A DNA stretch of 64,000 nucleotides from Pseudomonadota bacterium (GCA_020161575.1 JAIUNR010000001.1:62001-126000); one strand, 5' to 3'. Counted from the stretch's first letter, positions 40,218 to 48,820 are shown. Numbers and translations: made by a program. The notes: a model not told the origin generated them from the letters alone.

Positions 40218-40272
40218 CTCCCCCGGAGGATGCCCCCGGCCTGGCGGGGTACCCCTTCCCCCGCCGGGGGAG
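40218..40272 (-). promoter_or_regulatory. Mutually exclusive hairpins between asd leader peptide and asd
   Basis: On the minus strand one C-rich arm can pair in three ways: CTCCCCCGG (40272-40264) with CCGGGGGAG (40226-40218); CCCCCGGC (40270-40263) with GCCGGGGG (40240-40233); and its 3' neighbour GGCGGGG (40265-40259) with CCCCGCC (40249-40243). These exclude one another, as in attenuators. No T-run follows the last stem, so a standard intrinsic terminator is not seen. Confidence 0.6.
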
Positions 40273-40293
40273 GACCCGAGAGCGAGGACGAGC

Positions 40294-40350
40294 TTAGGCG
40301 ACGGTACCCGTTTTCACGGTCCGTTTCGTGGTCGTCGTTGTTTTCGTCAT
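40294..40350 (-). CDS. Threonine/lysine-rich leader peptide upstream of asd
   Basis: An 18-codon ORF on the minus strand encodes MTKTTTTTKRTVKTGTVA and stops with TAA 100 bases before asd. Nine of 18 residues are threonine, five in a row, and three are lysine, both end products of the pathway started through Asd. Another ATG directly before it would add one Met. This is the design of attenuation leaders such as thrL: ribosomes should stall when charged threonyl- or lysyl-tRNA is short and so change the downstream folding. Shine-Dalgarno is weak. Too short for routine gene callers; function is inferred. Confidence 0.75.
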   Translation of the reverse strand: MTKTTTTTKRTVKTGTVA

Positions 40351-40415
40351 CATGAAAAAGGTCATGGATCCGAACGAACGCCAAAGCAGCCTCGGCGGGA
40401 GTGCCGATACCAGTG

Positions 40416-40444
40416 GTGAAACACGCTAACCGTTAAAAAGTCAA
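40416..40444 (-). promoter_or_regulatory. Possible promoter of the asd leader
   Basis: On the minus strand TTGACT (40444-40439) is followed after 17 bases by TTTCAC (40421-40416), about 65 bases before the leader ATG. The -35 is good, the -10 weak. Confidence 0.4.
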
Positions 40445-40619
40445 CTCGACCTTTGAAGGAAGGGCGATATCGCCGCCGGTGCCTGCGCTCAAGGGCGCGT
40501 TTACCTTTCGGCAAAGAAATCCGCGCCCGGTAACCGGATGCTTGTCCGCTTCTGCCAGCTTGGCTGCGGGTAGGACGGGACAGGCGGGACAACCGCCGCC
40601 AAACGATCAGGTGGCGTTC

Positions 40620-41585
40620 ATGCGTATCGCAAGGGAGATTTCGGCCGCCGGGCAGGGCCGGGCCTTGCAGCTGGTGCGCCACGCGGTCTTCATTCTTCTT
40701 GTCGCGCTGCTCTCACGCTTCATCCTCTTGCGCCTGCGAGCAAGCGCGGCCTTCAAGGCGGTTGGGCCGATGGCCGCGCTGGTTATTCTTTTGAGCGCGA
40801 GCGCCTCCGCCCTTGTCGCATCCCTTCTCCTGCCGGAGGGACGGAGCGCGGAAAACCGCAAGATCGCTTTGTCCGCGCTGCCACCCATTATGGATGAACC
40901 CTTGCCGCCTGCGCGGATTCCGCCTCCGGCGCTTCCTGTCGAGCCGCAATGGCAGCTCGTCAAGCGCCCCATTCCGATGTTTCATCTCGAAGCGGGCGAT
41001 CTCGGTGGTGGAGAACGCGAATCGCTGATCTTCATGCGCGGCCCCCAGACAAGGCGGGAGGTCATTTCGTGGCTGCCGCGCGCCGGCGATGAGAAGAAGA
41101 CGGGACGCCTGCTGGTTCAGCTCATGGCTGAGCGCTACGAACAGAGCCTGCCGACCTTCCGCCCCCTCTTCGCCGATATGGCGATGCGGGCGGCCGAGCG
41201 GGGCTTCTCAATCGAGAAGATTAGCCCGACCGATGAGCTGCGCACGAAATTCGGCCCCTTTGAAATCGCGGAGGTGATGCTGTCGGGTGAGCAGGGGCTC
41301 GCGGCCTGCATCGCCTATCGCCGGATCGAGGGTTTCGGCTTTGTGATCGCCGGTTTTTATTGCGGTTCGGCGCAAAGACCGGCGGATCGGGTCAGCCTCG
41401 CCTGCTTTGTCGATCGGCTTGATCTCGTTGGCGCCGGGCAGGATCGCGAATTGAAGAAGCATTTCGCGGCGGCCGAGCGCAATCGCAAACCCTGCGCCAA
41501 TCCGCGTCAGCCCGGCCGCAAGATGAGCTGGCTCGATCACGAGGCCCCGCTGCCGCCGCTCAAGCTGTCGGCGCGCGGCAAATAG
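40620..41585 (+). CDS. Membrane-anchored protein of unknown function
   Basis: The 321-residue protein has two hydrophobic segments near the N-terminus (about 20-38, LVRHAVFILLVALLSRFILL, and 48-68, VGPMAALVILLSASASALVASLLL), then a proline-rich linker and a soluble domain of about 220 residues. That domain has LIFMRGPQTRREVISWLPRAG, a FEIAEVMLSGEQGLAACIAYRR core and a late GFYCGSAQRP with cysteines (also SLACFVDRL, KPCANPRQ). I do not recognise the family. An in-frame start at 40479 would add 47 atypical residues; ATG 40620 is preferred. Confidence 0.7.
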   Translation: MRIAREISAAGQGRALQLVRHAVFILLVALLSRFILLRLRASAAFKAVGPMAALVILLSASASALVASLLLPEGRSAENRKIALSALPPIMDEPLPPARIPPPALPVEPQWQLVKRPIPMFHLEAGDLGGGERESLIFMRGPQTRREVISWLPRAGDEKKTGRLLVQLMAERYEQSLPTFRPLFADMAMRAAERGFSIEKISPTDELRTKFGPFEIAEVMLSGEQGLAACIAYRRIEGFGFVIAGFYCGSAQRPADRVSLACFVDRLDLVGAGQDRELKKHFAAAERNRKPCANPRQPGRKMSWLDHEAPLPPLKLSARGK

Positions 41586-41682
41586 GTGCCGGCTGATTTC
41601 TCGGGAATGCGGCAAAAACGTTACGCGCTGTTTACCTTTCCGGCGATATGGTTAACGCGCAAACCCGACGCAGGAGATTGAC

Positions 41683-41973
41683 ATGCGCGCCGCCCTTATC
41701 GCCGCCAGCTGCGGCCTTGCCCTTCTTGTTGCCGGTGCCGCCCAGGCACAGGAGAAGCGTCGCCTTGTTATCGAACTCAAGCCGCGCTCTTGGCTTGATG
41801 CGGGCAAGGTGGTGCGCGTCGGCTCGATGCAGAATTACGTGACCGATCTCAACGGCTTCGGCGACAGCGCGCGGTTCGGCGCGCGCGGCGCCACCAACCT
41901 GCCTGATCGCTTCTCCTCGGGGCGTGGCTTTACGATCAACACCCCGAATTTCTACTTCCGCGATCTCGACTGA
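41683..41973 (+). CDS. Small exported protein of unknown function
   Basis: The 96-residue product has a clean signal peptide (MRAALIAASCGLALLVAGAAQAQ). The mature part of about 73 residues is rich in Arg, Phe and Gly and ends with TINTPNFYFRDLD. AGGAGATTGAC precedes ATG 41683, supporting translation. I know no family; similar small secreted proteins are common but uncharacterised in Hyphomicrobiales. A terminator follows 24 bases after the stop. Confidence 0.72.
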   Translation: MRAALIAASCGLALLVAGAAQAQEKRRLVIELKPRSWLDAGKVVRVGSMQNYVTDLNGFGDSARFGARGATNLPDRFSSGRGFTINTPNFYFRDLD

Positions 41974-41997
41974 ACACGGATCGGGTTCCGGAACGAC

Positions 41998-42022
41998 AAA
42001 GGGCGCCTGCGGCGCCCTTTTT
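41998..42022. terminator. Intrinsic terminator between convergent genes
   Basis: A perfect 10-bp stem AAAGGGCGCC/GGCGCCCTTT with loop TGC (41998-42020) is flanked by A and T runs, so it can end both the secreted-protein transcript and leuB. Confidence 0.88.
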
Positions 42023-42042
42023 CTGTTTCGCGCAGGGTTATA

Positions 42043-43152
42043 TCAGGCGCGCTTCTTGAGCGCGGCGACGATGGCATCGCCCATTTCCTTCGTGCCCACG
42101 GCGTTGGCGCCCTTGGCCGCGATGTCGCGCGTGCGGATACCCGAGGCGAGTACATCCGCGATGGCGCCATCCACCATATCCGCCGCGTCGCCCAGGCCGA
42201 ACGAGTAGCGCAGGGCCATGCCGAAGGAGCCGATCATCGCGATCGGGTTGGCGAGGCCTTGTCCCGCGATATCCGGCGCGGAGCCGTGCACGGGCTCGTA
42301 AAGCGCCTTACGCTTGCCCGTTTTCTCGTCCGGCGCGCCGAGCGAGGCGGAAGGCAGCATTCCGAGCGATCCGGTGAGCATGGCCGCGACATCGGAGAGC
42401 ATGTCGCCGAAGAGGTTGTCGCACAGGATAACATCGTACTGCTTGGGCCAGCGCACGAGCTGCATGCCGCAGGCATCGGCGAGGTGATGCTCCAGCTCGA
42501 TATCCGCGTATTCCTCGGCGCCGACCTTGGTGACGACATCCTTCCACAAAACGCCCGAGCGCATCACGTTGTGCTTCTCGGTGGAGGTGACCTTTTTGCG
42601 GCGCACCTTGGCGAGATCGAAGGCGACGCGGGTGATCCGCTCGATCTCATGCGTGGTGTAGACCTGCGTATCCACCGCGCGCTTCTCGCCGTTCTCGAGC
42701 GTGACGATCTCTTTCGGCTCGCCGAAATAAACGCCGCCCGTCAATTCGCGGACAATCATGATGTCGAGGCCCTCGACCACCTCGCGCTTGAGCGAGGAAG
42801 CGTCGGCGAGCGCCGGGTAGCACACGGCGGGGCGCAGGTTGGCGAAGAGCTGGAGATCCTTGCGCAGCCGGAGCAGGCCGGCTTCCGGGCGATGCTCGTA
42901 GGGAACCTTCGCCCATTTCGGCCCGCCGACCGCGCCGAAAAGCACGGCATCGGCGGCGAGGGCCAGCTTCATCGCGTCTTCGGAGATCGCCTTGCCATGG
43001 GCGTCATAGGCCGCGCCGCCGACAAGGTCGGTTTCGGTCTCGAAACGGGCGACCCCAGCCGTGCCGAGGAAATCGGCGACCTTCTTCACCTCTGCCGCGA
43101 CTTCCGGGCCGATACCATCGCCGGGGAGGAGAAGGAGATTGTACGAAGTCAT
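42043..43152 (-). CDS. leuB: 3-isopropylmalate dehydrogenase
   Basis: The 369-residue enzyme oxidises 3-isopropylmalate with NAD in leucine biosynthesis. It shows [16 protein letters not shown] at the N-terminus, the substrate-binding [13 protein letters not shown] and [14 protein letters not shown]. The metal/substrate signature [30 protein letters not shown] and the NAD-site [19 protein letters not shown] follow. Length is standard. leuD and leuC lie 3-8 kb away on the same strand. Confidence 0.97.
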   Translation of the reverse strand: MTSYNLLLLPGDGIGPEVAAEVKKVADFLGTAGVARFETETDLVGGAAYDAHGKAISEDAMKLALAADAVLFGAVGGPKWAKVPYEHRPEAGLLRLRKDLQLFANLRPAVCYPALADASSLKREVVEGLDIMIVRELTGGVYFGEPKEIVTLENGEKRAVDTQVYTTHEIERITRVAFDLAKVRRKKVTSTEKHNVMRSGVLWKDVVTKVGAEEYADIELEHHLADACGMQLVRWPKQYDVILCDNLFGDMLSDVAAMLTGSLGMLPSASLGAPDEKTGKRKALYEPVHGSAPDIAGQGLANPIAMIGSFGMALRYSFGLGDAADMVDGAIADVLASGIRTRDIAAKGANAVGTKEMGDAIVAALKKRA

Positions 43153-43298
43153 GGACGGGACCCTCTGCGCAGGCGGCGCGTTGCGCCGGAATGAGACAGC
43201 GTTGAGTAGCCAAGCGGGGAGCGCCCCGCAAGCACCACATTAACCGCGACGCCGGTTTTCGCTGCATCTTTCGGCGGATCGGGAGTAGAAGGGCGCCC

Positions 43299-43844
43299 AT
43301 GAGCGAGGATCGGACAAAACCCGCATACGCGGCCTTCCTGAAAGGCTTCGCCAGCGCGTTGCTTCTGGCGGCTGTCGCCTTGGGCGGAGTGCTCGCTTTC
43401 GAGACGACGCGCAATGCAGGGCAGGCCAATGCCGCCCTTCCGGTTTTCCGTGTCAATCACACCGAATACGGCCCTCAGAAGGTCGTCTATCACGTCGCGA
43501 CACGCGGCTCGTGGCGTGATCGCGAATCCGAGGCATGGCGGTTGATCGCGGTGCTCAACAACCATATCCGCGCGGTGGAGCCGGCGGATCTATCCGTTAC
43601 CGTGATCTTCCAGGGCGACGGGATCGACGCGCTCAAGCGCGCCAAGGGCAACCCGAATCTCGCCGCGGCTTTCGACAACCTCAGCAAGCGCGGCGTTTCC
43701 TTCCGGGTCTGCGCCAATACGCTCGAAGCCTATCGCCTGGGGCTTGAAACCCTGCATGGCATCAAGGAGAGCGATCTCGTGCAGGCGGGAGTGGCGGAGC
43801 TGATCCATCTCCAGAATCAGGGCTACGCCTATATCAAGTTCTAG
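43299..43844 (+). CDS. DsrE-like protein with N-terminal membrane segment
   Basis: The 181-residue protein has a hydrophobic segment (about 16-34, FASALLLAAVALGGVLAFE) and then a DsrE/DsrF-like domain: KVVYHVATRGSWRDRESEAWRLIAVLNNHI, VTVIFQGDGIDAL, a GVSFRVCANTLEAYRL stretch with a cysteine in the position used by sulfurtransferases, and VAELIHLQNQGYAYIKF at the end. DsrE-like proteins carry sulfur or act as small-molecule sensors; the membrane form probably faces the periplasm. The job here is unknown. Confidence 0.8.
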   Translation: MSEDRTKPAYAAFLKGFASALLLAAVALGGVLAFETTRNAGQANAALPVFRVNHTEYGPQKVVYHVATRGSWRDRESEAWRLIAVLNNHIRAVEPADLSVTVIFQGDGIDALKRAKGNPNLAAAFDNLSKRGVSFRVCANTLEAYRLGLETLHGIKESDLVQAGVAELIHLQNQGYAYIKF

Positions 43845-43894
43845 ATCCCGGATTGGCATCCTATTTCTGCCCGAATGATATCGGGAGATGCGGC

Positions 43895-44503
43895 ATGATT
43901 TCGCGCCGCCACTTTCTTGGATCGGGCCTCGCCGTGCTTCTACCGGGGCAGGGAGCGCTTCTCGCCCATGCGTCTGCCCCCGTTGCCCCATGGGCCGCGC
44001 GCCTGATCGCTTCAGCCGAAGGGCAGATCGGGGTCACGACGATCTATGATCCAAGCTATGTCCGTCTTTCCTTTCCGGGTGGAGATGTTCCGCCGGAGCG
44101 CGGTGTATGCACCGATGTGGTGATCCGCGCCTATCGGGCGCTCGGCTTTGATCTCCAGAGAAGCGTCAGCGAAGACAGGAAGCGCGCGGGAGAGGCCTAT
44201 CCGCGCCACTGGGGACGGATACCGCCAGACAGCAATATCGATCATCGCCGGGTGCCCAATCTTCAGGTCTTCTTCGCCCGGCGTGGTGCTGAGATGCCCA
44301 TCCCGTCGCGCGGCGAGGATTGGCTTCCGGGCGATCTCGCGACCCAGATGCTGCCCGGAAACCTGCCGCATATCGGCATTTGCGCCAAGGAGCGAAGCGC
44401 GGATGGCTACCCGCTTCTGATCCACAATATCGGGCGTGGGACCCGGAAAGAGGCCGTCTTGACGCAGTTCCGCATCACAGGGCGCTATCGCTTCGCCCCC
44501 TGA
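43895..44503 (+). CDS. Tat-exported DUF1287 protein
   Basis: The 202-residue protein starts MISRRHFLGSGLAVLLPG, a twin-arginine signal. The DUF1287 domain shows YDPSYVRLSFPGGDVPPERGVCTDVVIRAYRALG, with the cysteine in the place of NlpC/P60-type nucleophiles, later DSNIDHRRVPNL and PHIGICA with histidines. A cysteine-peptidase-like hydrolase fold in the periplasm, possibly acting on the cell wall, is plausible but unproven. ATG 43895 gives the Tat motif right at the start. Confidence 0.82.
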   Translation: MISRRHFLGSGLAVLLPGQGALLAHASAPVAPWAARLIASAEGQIGVTTIYDPSYVRLSFPGGDVPPERGVCTDVVIRAYRALGFDLQRSVSEDRKRAGEAYPRHWGRIPPDSNIDHRRVPNLQVFFARRGAEMPIPSRGEDWLPGDLATQMLPGNLPHIGICAKERSADGYPLLIHNIGRGTRKEAVLTQFRITGRYRFAP

Positions 44504-44520
44504 TCCACCGGAGGGTGTGG

Positions 44521-44913
44521 TCAGGACGTGCGCTTCCTCGCCGTTACCTCGATTTCGACCTTCATCGCGGGATCAAGCAGGGCCGCGATCACGTAAAGGC
44601 TTGCCGCGGGACGGATTTCGCTGAAAACTTCGCCGCAAACGCCAAGCACCGCCTCGGCATGGGCGCGGTCGGTGATGAAATACTGCGCGCGCACGATATC
44701 CGCCATCGCGAAGCCGGCTTCGCTCAAAACGCCCTCAAGCGTTCTGAAGATATTCCGCGCCTGCGCCGCCGGATCTTCCGGCATGGTCATCGTCGTGTAA
44801 TCGTAGCCTGTCGTGCCGGCGACGAAGAGAAAATCGCCGTCAATCACCGCGCGGGAATAGCCGTACTTCTTCTCGAAGGGCGAGCCGGTCGAAATCAGGC
44901 GGCGTTCAGGCAT
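44521..44913 (-). CDS. RidA family protein (YjgF/YER057c/UK114)
   Basis: The 130-residue protein matches the RidA superfamily: KKYGYSRAVIDGDFLFVAGTTGYD, QARNIFRTLEGVLSEAGFAMADIVRAQYFITD and EIEVTARKR near the end. RidA hydrolyses reactive enamine/imine intermediates from PLP enzymes such as threonine dehydratase. The catalytic Arg of true RidA (R105, in the segment before the last strand) is not clear here, so it may belong to an Rid1-7 subgroup with another role. ATG 44913 follows CAAAGGAGAGTCTT. Confidence 0.88.
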   Translation of the reverse strand: MPERRLISTGSPFEKKYGYSRAVIDGDFLFVAGTTGYDYTTMTMPEDPAAQARNIFRTLEGVLSEAGFAMADIVRAQYFITDRAHAEAVLGVCGEVFSEIRPAASLYVIAALLDPAMKVEIEVTARKRTS

Positions 44914-44938
44914 AAGACTCTCCTTCGCTATGGGTATT

Positions 44939-46114
44939 TTATCGCAAGGCATCAAAGACCTTGCCGCCGGGGCGCCCGGTTTGCGGCAGGCCGAGCCTGG
45001 CCTCGACATCCTTGATTGCGGCGCGTGTCAGGGCGCCGATCGCGCCATCCGGCTTGCCGACATCGTAACCGCGCGCAATCAGCCGCTCCTGCAAGGTCTT
45101 GCGCTCGGCGCGCGAGAGACCGCGATCATCCGTTGGCCAGGCGCCGCGCACGCCGGGGCGACCCTTCAGCCGGTCCGATAGCACGGAGATCGCCAGCGCG
45201 TAGCTTTCGGCAGCGTTATAGGCATAGGCGGCATCGAAATTCTTCGTCACCAGAAAGGCCGGGCCGTTGCGCCCGGCAGGCATGAGAAGGCCCGCGGGCG
45301 GCAGCGAGACGAGTGCCGAACCGTCGATCCGCGTGATGCCGCGCCCAGCCCAGCTTTCGGTGGATTGCTTGCCGCCGCGCCCGGTGGGGCCGGAATAGCC
45401 CTGCGGCACGCGCACCTCGTAGCCCCAGCTCGCGCCGCTGATCCAGCCGGATTTCTTCAGGTAATTGGCGGTGGAAGCCAGCGCATCGGGAATGGAATCG
45501 ACAAGATCGCGCCGCCCATCGCCATCGAAATCCACCGCGAGCGAGAGGTAGGTCGTCGGCATGAACTGCGTGTGCCCGAAGGCGCCGGCCCAGGAGCCGC
45601 GCAGCTTTTCCGCCGCGAGATCGCCGCGCTGGATGATCTTCAGCGTCGCCATCAGCTCCTTTCGGAAGAATTCCTGCCGCCGCGAACCGAGGCAGGCCAC
45701 GGTGGACAGCGCCTGCGGCAGATAGCGCCCGCTGGCGATCTGCCCGAAATCGCTCTCCACACCCCAGACAGCGACCACCGTATGCCGATCGACCCCGTAA
45801 GCCTGCTCGATCCTCGCCAGCGTCCCCGCGTGCTTGGCGAGCATGGCCTTGCCATCGGCGACCTTCTGCTCGTCAACCAGTGTCGCGAGATAGTCCCAGA
45901 CCGGGGTTTTGAATTCCGGCTGGTTGTTCATGAGTTCAAGAATCTTCAGGTCCGGCTCGACGCCCTGCATGGCGCTGTCGAAAGTGCCGGCCGAAATGCC
46001 CTGCGCAAGCGCGTGGCTTCGAAGCCCCGCCACGCAACTGCGGAAATCCGCCTGCGCCGGTTGACAAGCAAGGCCGGCGACGAGGGTGATGAAGGCAGGG
46101 AAACGCGCGCGCAT
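44939..46114 (-). CDS. Lytic murein transglycosylase, MltB type (first copy)
   Basis: The 391-residue periplasmic enzyme cleaves the glycan strand forming 1,6-anhydro-MurNAc. A signal peptide is visible (FPAFITLVAGLACQPAQA). The MltB-type catalytic domain (about 25-320) carries Glu120 in VWGVESDFG, followed by RGSWAGAFGHTQFMPTTYLSLAVDFDGDGRRD. A C-terminal peptidoglycan-binding-1 domain (about 335-391, LQERLIARGYDVGKPDGAIG) is present. A second, similar gene lies at 55746. Confidence 0.92.
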   Translation of the reverse strand: MRARFPAFITLVAGLACQPAQADFRSCVAGLRSHALAQGISAGTFDSAMQGVEPDLKILELMNNQPEFKTPVWDYLATLVDEQKVADGKAMLAKHAGTLARIEQAYGVDRHTVVAVWGVESDFGQIASGRYLPQALSTVACLGSRRQEFFRKELMATLKIIQRGDLAAEKLRGSWAGAFGHTQFMPTTYLSLAVDFDGDGRRDLVDSIPDALASTANYLKKSGWISGASWGYEVRVPQGYSGPTGRGGKQSTESWAGRGITRIDGSALVSLPPAGLLMPAGRNGPAFLVTKNFDAAYAYNAAESYALAISVLSDRLKGRPGVRGAWPTDDRGLSRAERKTLQERLIARGYDVGKPDGAIGALTRAAIKDVEARLGLPQTGRPGGKVFDALR

Positions 46115-46186
46115 GGGGGGAAATCTCCGTCCGGATGCGCGCGAATTTAAGGCGGGAGGGTTAAAGGAGATTAACCACGCCGCAGT

Positions 46187-46792
46187 TCACAGCCACGGAC
46201 GCTCCGTCTTCGCCTTGGTCTCGTAGCTCGCGATGCTCGGCGCCTTGGCCATGGTGAGGCCGATATCGTCGAGCCCTTCGATCAGGCATTTCTTGCGGAA
46301 CGGATCGATCTCGAACTTCACGGTGCCGCCATCGGGACCGCGGATCTCCTGCGCTTCGAGATCAACGGTCAGCGTCGCGTTCGCACCGCGATCGGCGTCG
46401 TCGAACAATTTGTCGAGGTCGTCCTGGCTCACGATGATGGGCAGGATGCCGTTCTTGAAGCAATTGTTGTAGAAAATATCGGCGAAGCTGGTGGAGATCA
46501 CGCAGCGGATGCCGAAATCAAGCAAAGCCCAGGGCGCGTGCTCGCGGGATGAGCCGCAGCCGAAATTATCGCCTGCGATCAGGATCTCGCTCTTGCGATA
46601 GGCCGGCTTGTTGAGCACGAAATCGGGATTCTCCGAGCCATCCTCGCGGTAGCGCATCTCCGAGAACAAGGCGACGCCAAGGCCGGTGCGCTTGATCGTC
46701 TTCAGGAACTGCTTGGGGATGATCATGTCGGTATCGACATTGACCACTTTCATCGGCGCGGGGGTCGAGGTGAGCTTGGTGAAGGGCTGCAT
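46187..46792 (-). CDS. leuD: 3-isopropylmalate dehydratase small subunit
   Basis: The 201-residue protein forms the swivel domain of isopropylmalate isomerase with LeuC. It shows [14 protein letters not shown] near the start, then the [21 protein letters not shown] substrate-binding signature and [26 protein letters not shown]. Length is normal. ATG 46792 has AAGGAGTCCCACC upstream on the minus strand. leuC is 2 kb away on the same strand with envelope genes between. Confidence 0.97.
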   Translation of the reverse strand: MQPFTKLTSTPAPMKVVNVDTDMIIPKQFLKTIKRTGLGVALFSEMRYREDGSENPDFVLNKPAYRKSEILIAGDNFGCGSSREHAPWALLDFGIRCVISTSFADIFYNNCFKNGILPIIVSQDDLDKLFDDADRGANATLTVDLEAQEIRGPDGGTVKFEIDPFRKKCLIEGLDDIGLTMAKAPSIASYETKAKTERPWL

Positions 46793-46870
46793 GGTGGGAC
46801 TCCTTGGGGAGCGGTTTTAGCCGATTTCTCTCCTGCCGCAAGCCGAAGGACATGCCCTCGTGAAATGGAT

Positions 46871-47404
46871 TCAGGATTTTTCCTGCGCTCCCCGCATGCG
46901 CTCAAGGATCCCGTCCTTCAGGATGAAATGATGGTAGAGCGCCGCGCCGATATGGAGAAGGGCGAACGCAATCAACGCATAGGCGAGGAGTTCATGGATC
47001 TCTCCCGCGATACCGCGCATCGCGTCGTTCTTCTGAAACAGGGAGGGCATCGTGACGTTGAGCAAGGCGGAAGGACGGCCCCGCACGCCGTAAAGCCATA
47101 TCCCGGCAAGCGGAACCGCCAGCATCAGGGCATAGAGGCTCGCGTGAACGATGCGTGATGATGCGCTCATCCAGCCAGGCATGGGGATTTCGACCGGCTT
47201 CGGGCGCAGGAGGGCCCAGCCGCCGCGAAGGATGACAAGCACCAGGAAGCCGCTGCCGACAAAGATATGGAGCGCCAGGACGAGGGTGCGCGCGTCTCCG
47301 CGGGGCATTTCTTCCTGAATAAGGGCCGCTGCAAAAACCGAGACGATGAGAACAGCGGACAGCCAGTGCAGCAGCCGGGAGGCTGAATCATAGTGGCGGG
47401 ACAT
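46871..47404 (-). CDS. Cytochrome b561 family protein
   Basis: The 177-residue inner-membrane protein has four hydrophobic segments (about 13-30, 43-62, 88-108, 140-160) and histidines placed for two hemes: RLLHWLSA, LALHIFVG, RIVHASLY and ALLHIGAALYHHF. It resembles E. coli CybB, which oxidises quinol with superoxide. Electron partner is unknown. The start MSRHYDSASRLLHWLSAV is typical. Confidence 0.92.
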   Translation of the reverse strand: MSRHYDSASRLLHWLSAVLIVSVFAAALIQEEMPRGDARTLVLALHIFVGSGFLVLVILRGGWALLRPKPVEIPMPGWMSASSRIVHASLYALMLAVPLAGIWLYGVRGRPSALLNVTMPSLFQKNDAMRGIAGEIHELLAYALIAFALLHIGAALYHHFILKDGILERMRGAQEKS

Positions 47405-47581
47405 GGATCAATCCTTTTTAGAATTGTTCCAGTAGATAGGCTTTCCCTCTTGACGCAATTTAACTTTTTGTAATTTTCTCTGCTCCGCTCGCCTCGACCT
47501 TTGCCTTTTTCATGATGGTGGATCGAACCAGTGCCATTATCGGTCAACGGGTTTGAAACGCATTCCGTGCAGGGTTTGGAT

Positions 47582-48181
47582 ATGAAAGCGCTCAACGCGA
47601 TCCCGCGCGAGACGATGCAGCAGCTCATGCAGGAGCTGGGCGGAGAAAGGATTCTCTGGGCGGGGCAGCCTTCCCCGGCGCAGGCATTTCGGAAAAACAC
47701 CATGATCTGGTTTTTTGCGATTCCGTGGACTGCCTTCTCGCTTCTATGGGAGGGCAGCGCTTTCGTGATGCTCTTCGGTGATCAGGCAAGGGCTCCGGGC
47801 ATCGCAGGTTGGGCGCCCGCCCTCGTTTTCCCGCTTTTCGGCCTGCCTTTCGTGCTGATCGGACTGGGGATGATGGCGACGCCATTCTGGCGGGCGCGCA
47901 AGGCCAGAAGCACCATCCATGTTCTCACCGACAAGCGTCTTGTGACGGCGATTGCCGGGCGCAGCCTCTCCATCGAGAGCGTCCCGCCCGGACGCGTCGT
48001 CTCGGTGCTGCGTCAGGAAGGTGCGGAAGGCTTTGGCACGGTGAGCCTGTCGTTGGGCGGGTACCGCGATTCCGATGGCGATCTGGTCGAAAAGAATGTG
48101 CAATTGCTCGGGGTGCCGGAAGCTCGCGCCCTTGAAACGCATCTTCTCGCACTAATGGAGCAGGGGCGGGCGGGCGGTTAA
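47582..48181 (+). CDS. Membrane protein with bacterial PH-like domain
   Basis: The 199-residue protein has two close transmembrane helices (about 41-60, WFFAIPWTAFSLLWEGSAFVM, and 73-98, PALVFPLFGLPFVLIGLGMMATP). A beta-rich domain of bacterial PH type follows: IHVLTDKRLVTAIAGRSLSIESVPPGRVVSVLRQEG and GTVSLSLGGY. Related YdbS/YdbT-type proteins are poorly known. ATG 47582 is preferred; a GTG at 47531 would add 17 residues. Its stop codon overlaps the stop of the convergent metallopeptidase gene. Confidence 0.78.
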   Translation: MKALNAIPRETMQQLMQELGGERILWAGQPSPAQAFRKNTMIWFFAIPWTAFSLLWEGSAFVMLFGDQARAPGIAGWAPALVFPLFGLPFVLIGLGMMATPFWRARKARSTIHVLTDKRLVTAIAGRSLSIESVPPGRVVSVLRQEGAEGFGTVSLSLGGYRDSDGDLVEKNVQLLGVPEARALETHLLALMEQGRAGG

Positions 48182-48609
48182 CCCGCCTCCGCCTCGATCT
48201 TTTCCATATCGGCATCGCTCAGGCCGAAATGATGGCCGATCTCGTGGACCAGAACATGCGTGATCACCGCGCCGAGGGTTTCCTCATGCTCGGCCCAGTA
48301 ATCGAGAATCGGGCGGCGATAGAGCCAGACCATGTTGGGCGGCTGGCCGGTTTCCGGCACGGCGCCGGCTTGCGCCAGCCCCTGTCCGTGGAAAAGGCCG
48401 AGAATGTCGAACGGGGTTTCAAGCTCCATCGCCTCGATGACTTCCTCGTCGGGGAAATCCTCGATCCGCAGGATCACATCGCCGCACAGCTTGCGGAAAC
48501 GCTCGGGCAATTGCGCGAAGGCGTGATCCGCCATCACCTCGAAATCCTCGAGGGTCGGGGCGCTCATGGGGGCCCATGAGGTCGAGGGAAAACGCGCGGT
48601 CGCGCTCAT
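48178..48609 (-). CDS. Zincin-like metallopeptidase family protein
   Basis: The 143-residue protein belongs to the small PF06262 (zincin-1) family: VLVHEIGHHFGLSDADM supplies the HExxHxxxxxH-type zinc site, preceded by NMVWLYRRPILDYW. Family members are short cytoplasmic proteins whose substrate is unknown. The start could be 48609 or 48567 (MSAPTLEDF), the latter nearer to family homology. It is 7 bases downstream of a small membrane-protein gene on the same strand. Confidence 0.86.
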   Translation of the reverse strand: MSATARFPSTSWAPMSAPTLEDFEVMADHAFAQLPERFRKLCGDVILRIEDFPDEEVIEAMELETPFDILGLFHGQGLAQAGAVPETGQPPNMVWLYRRPILDYWAEHEETLGAVITHVLVHEIGHHFGLSDADMEKIEAEAG

Positions 48610-48616
48610 GCTATGC

Positions 48617-48817
48617 TCACCACCAGTTCAGTTGGTGGCCGAAATACCACGCAAGAACCACAAAGGCGACCACGGAAAGCGCGCGCCCCACGCGCGTGGC
48701 CCAGCGCTCCACCGGGTCCATCTCGCCCTTGTCCTTCGCCCCGAAATGATCGGCGGCGCGGGCGAGGGAGGAGGTTAGGAAAGTGCCTTCTTCGTGATAG
48801 GGAGGCTTGTCTGCCAT
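48617..48817 (-). CDS. Small C-terminally anchored membrane protein
   Basis: The 66-residue product has a polar N-terminal half (ADHFGAKDKGEMDPVERWATRVGR) and one hydrophobic C-terminal segment (LSVVAFVVLAWYFGHQLNWW, about 47-66). It has no family I can name. It starts 3 bases after the leuC stop and ends 7 bases before the metallopeptidase start, so the three genes look like one operon; GGGAGGCTT-like purines are on the opposite strand only, and its ribosome site is inside leuC. Confidence 0.66.
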   Translation of the reverse strand: MADKPPYHEEGTFLTSSLARAADHFGAKDKGEMDPVERWATRVGRALSVVAFVVLAWYFGHQLNWW

Positions 48818-48820
48818 CCC

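Noticed and set aside
40106..40384. Minus-strand ORF of 92 codons overlapping the asd start and leader
   Set aside because: It is in another frame over the leader peptide and GC-rich hairpins, has low-complexity content and no ribosome site; the short Thr/Lys ORF explains the region better.
46161..46176. CtrA box before the first MltB-like gene
   Set aside because: TTAA-N6-TTAA has one base too few between half-sites compared with the TTAA-N7-TTAA consensus.
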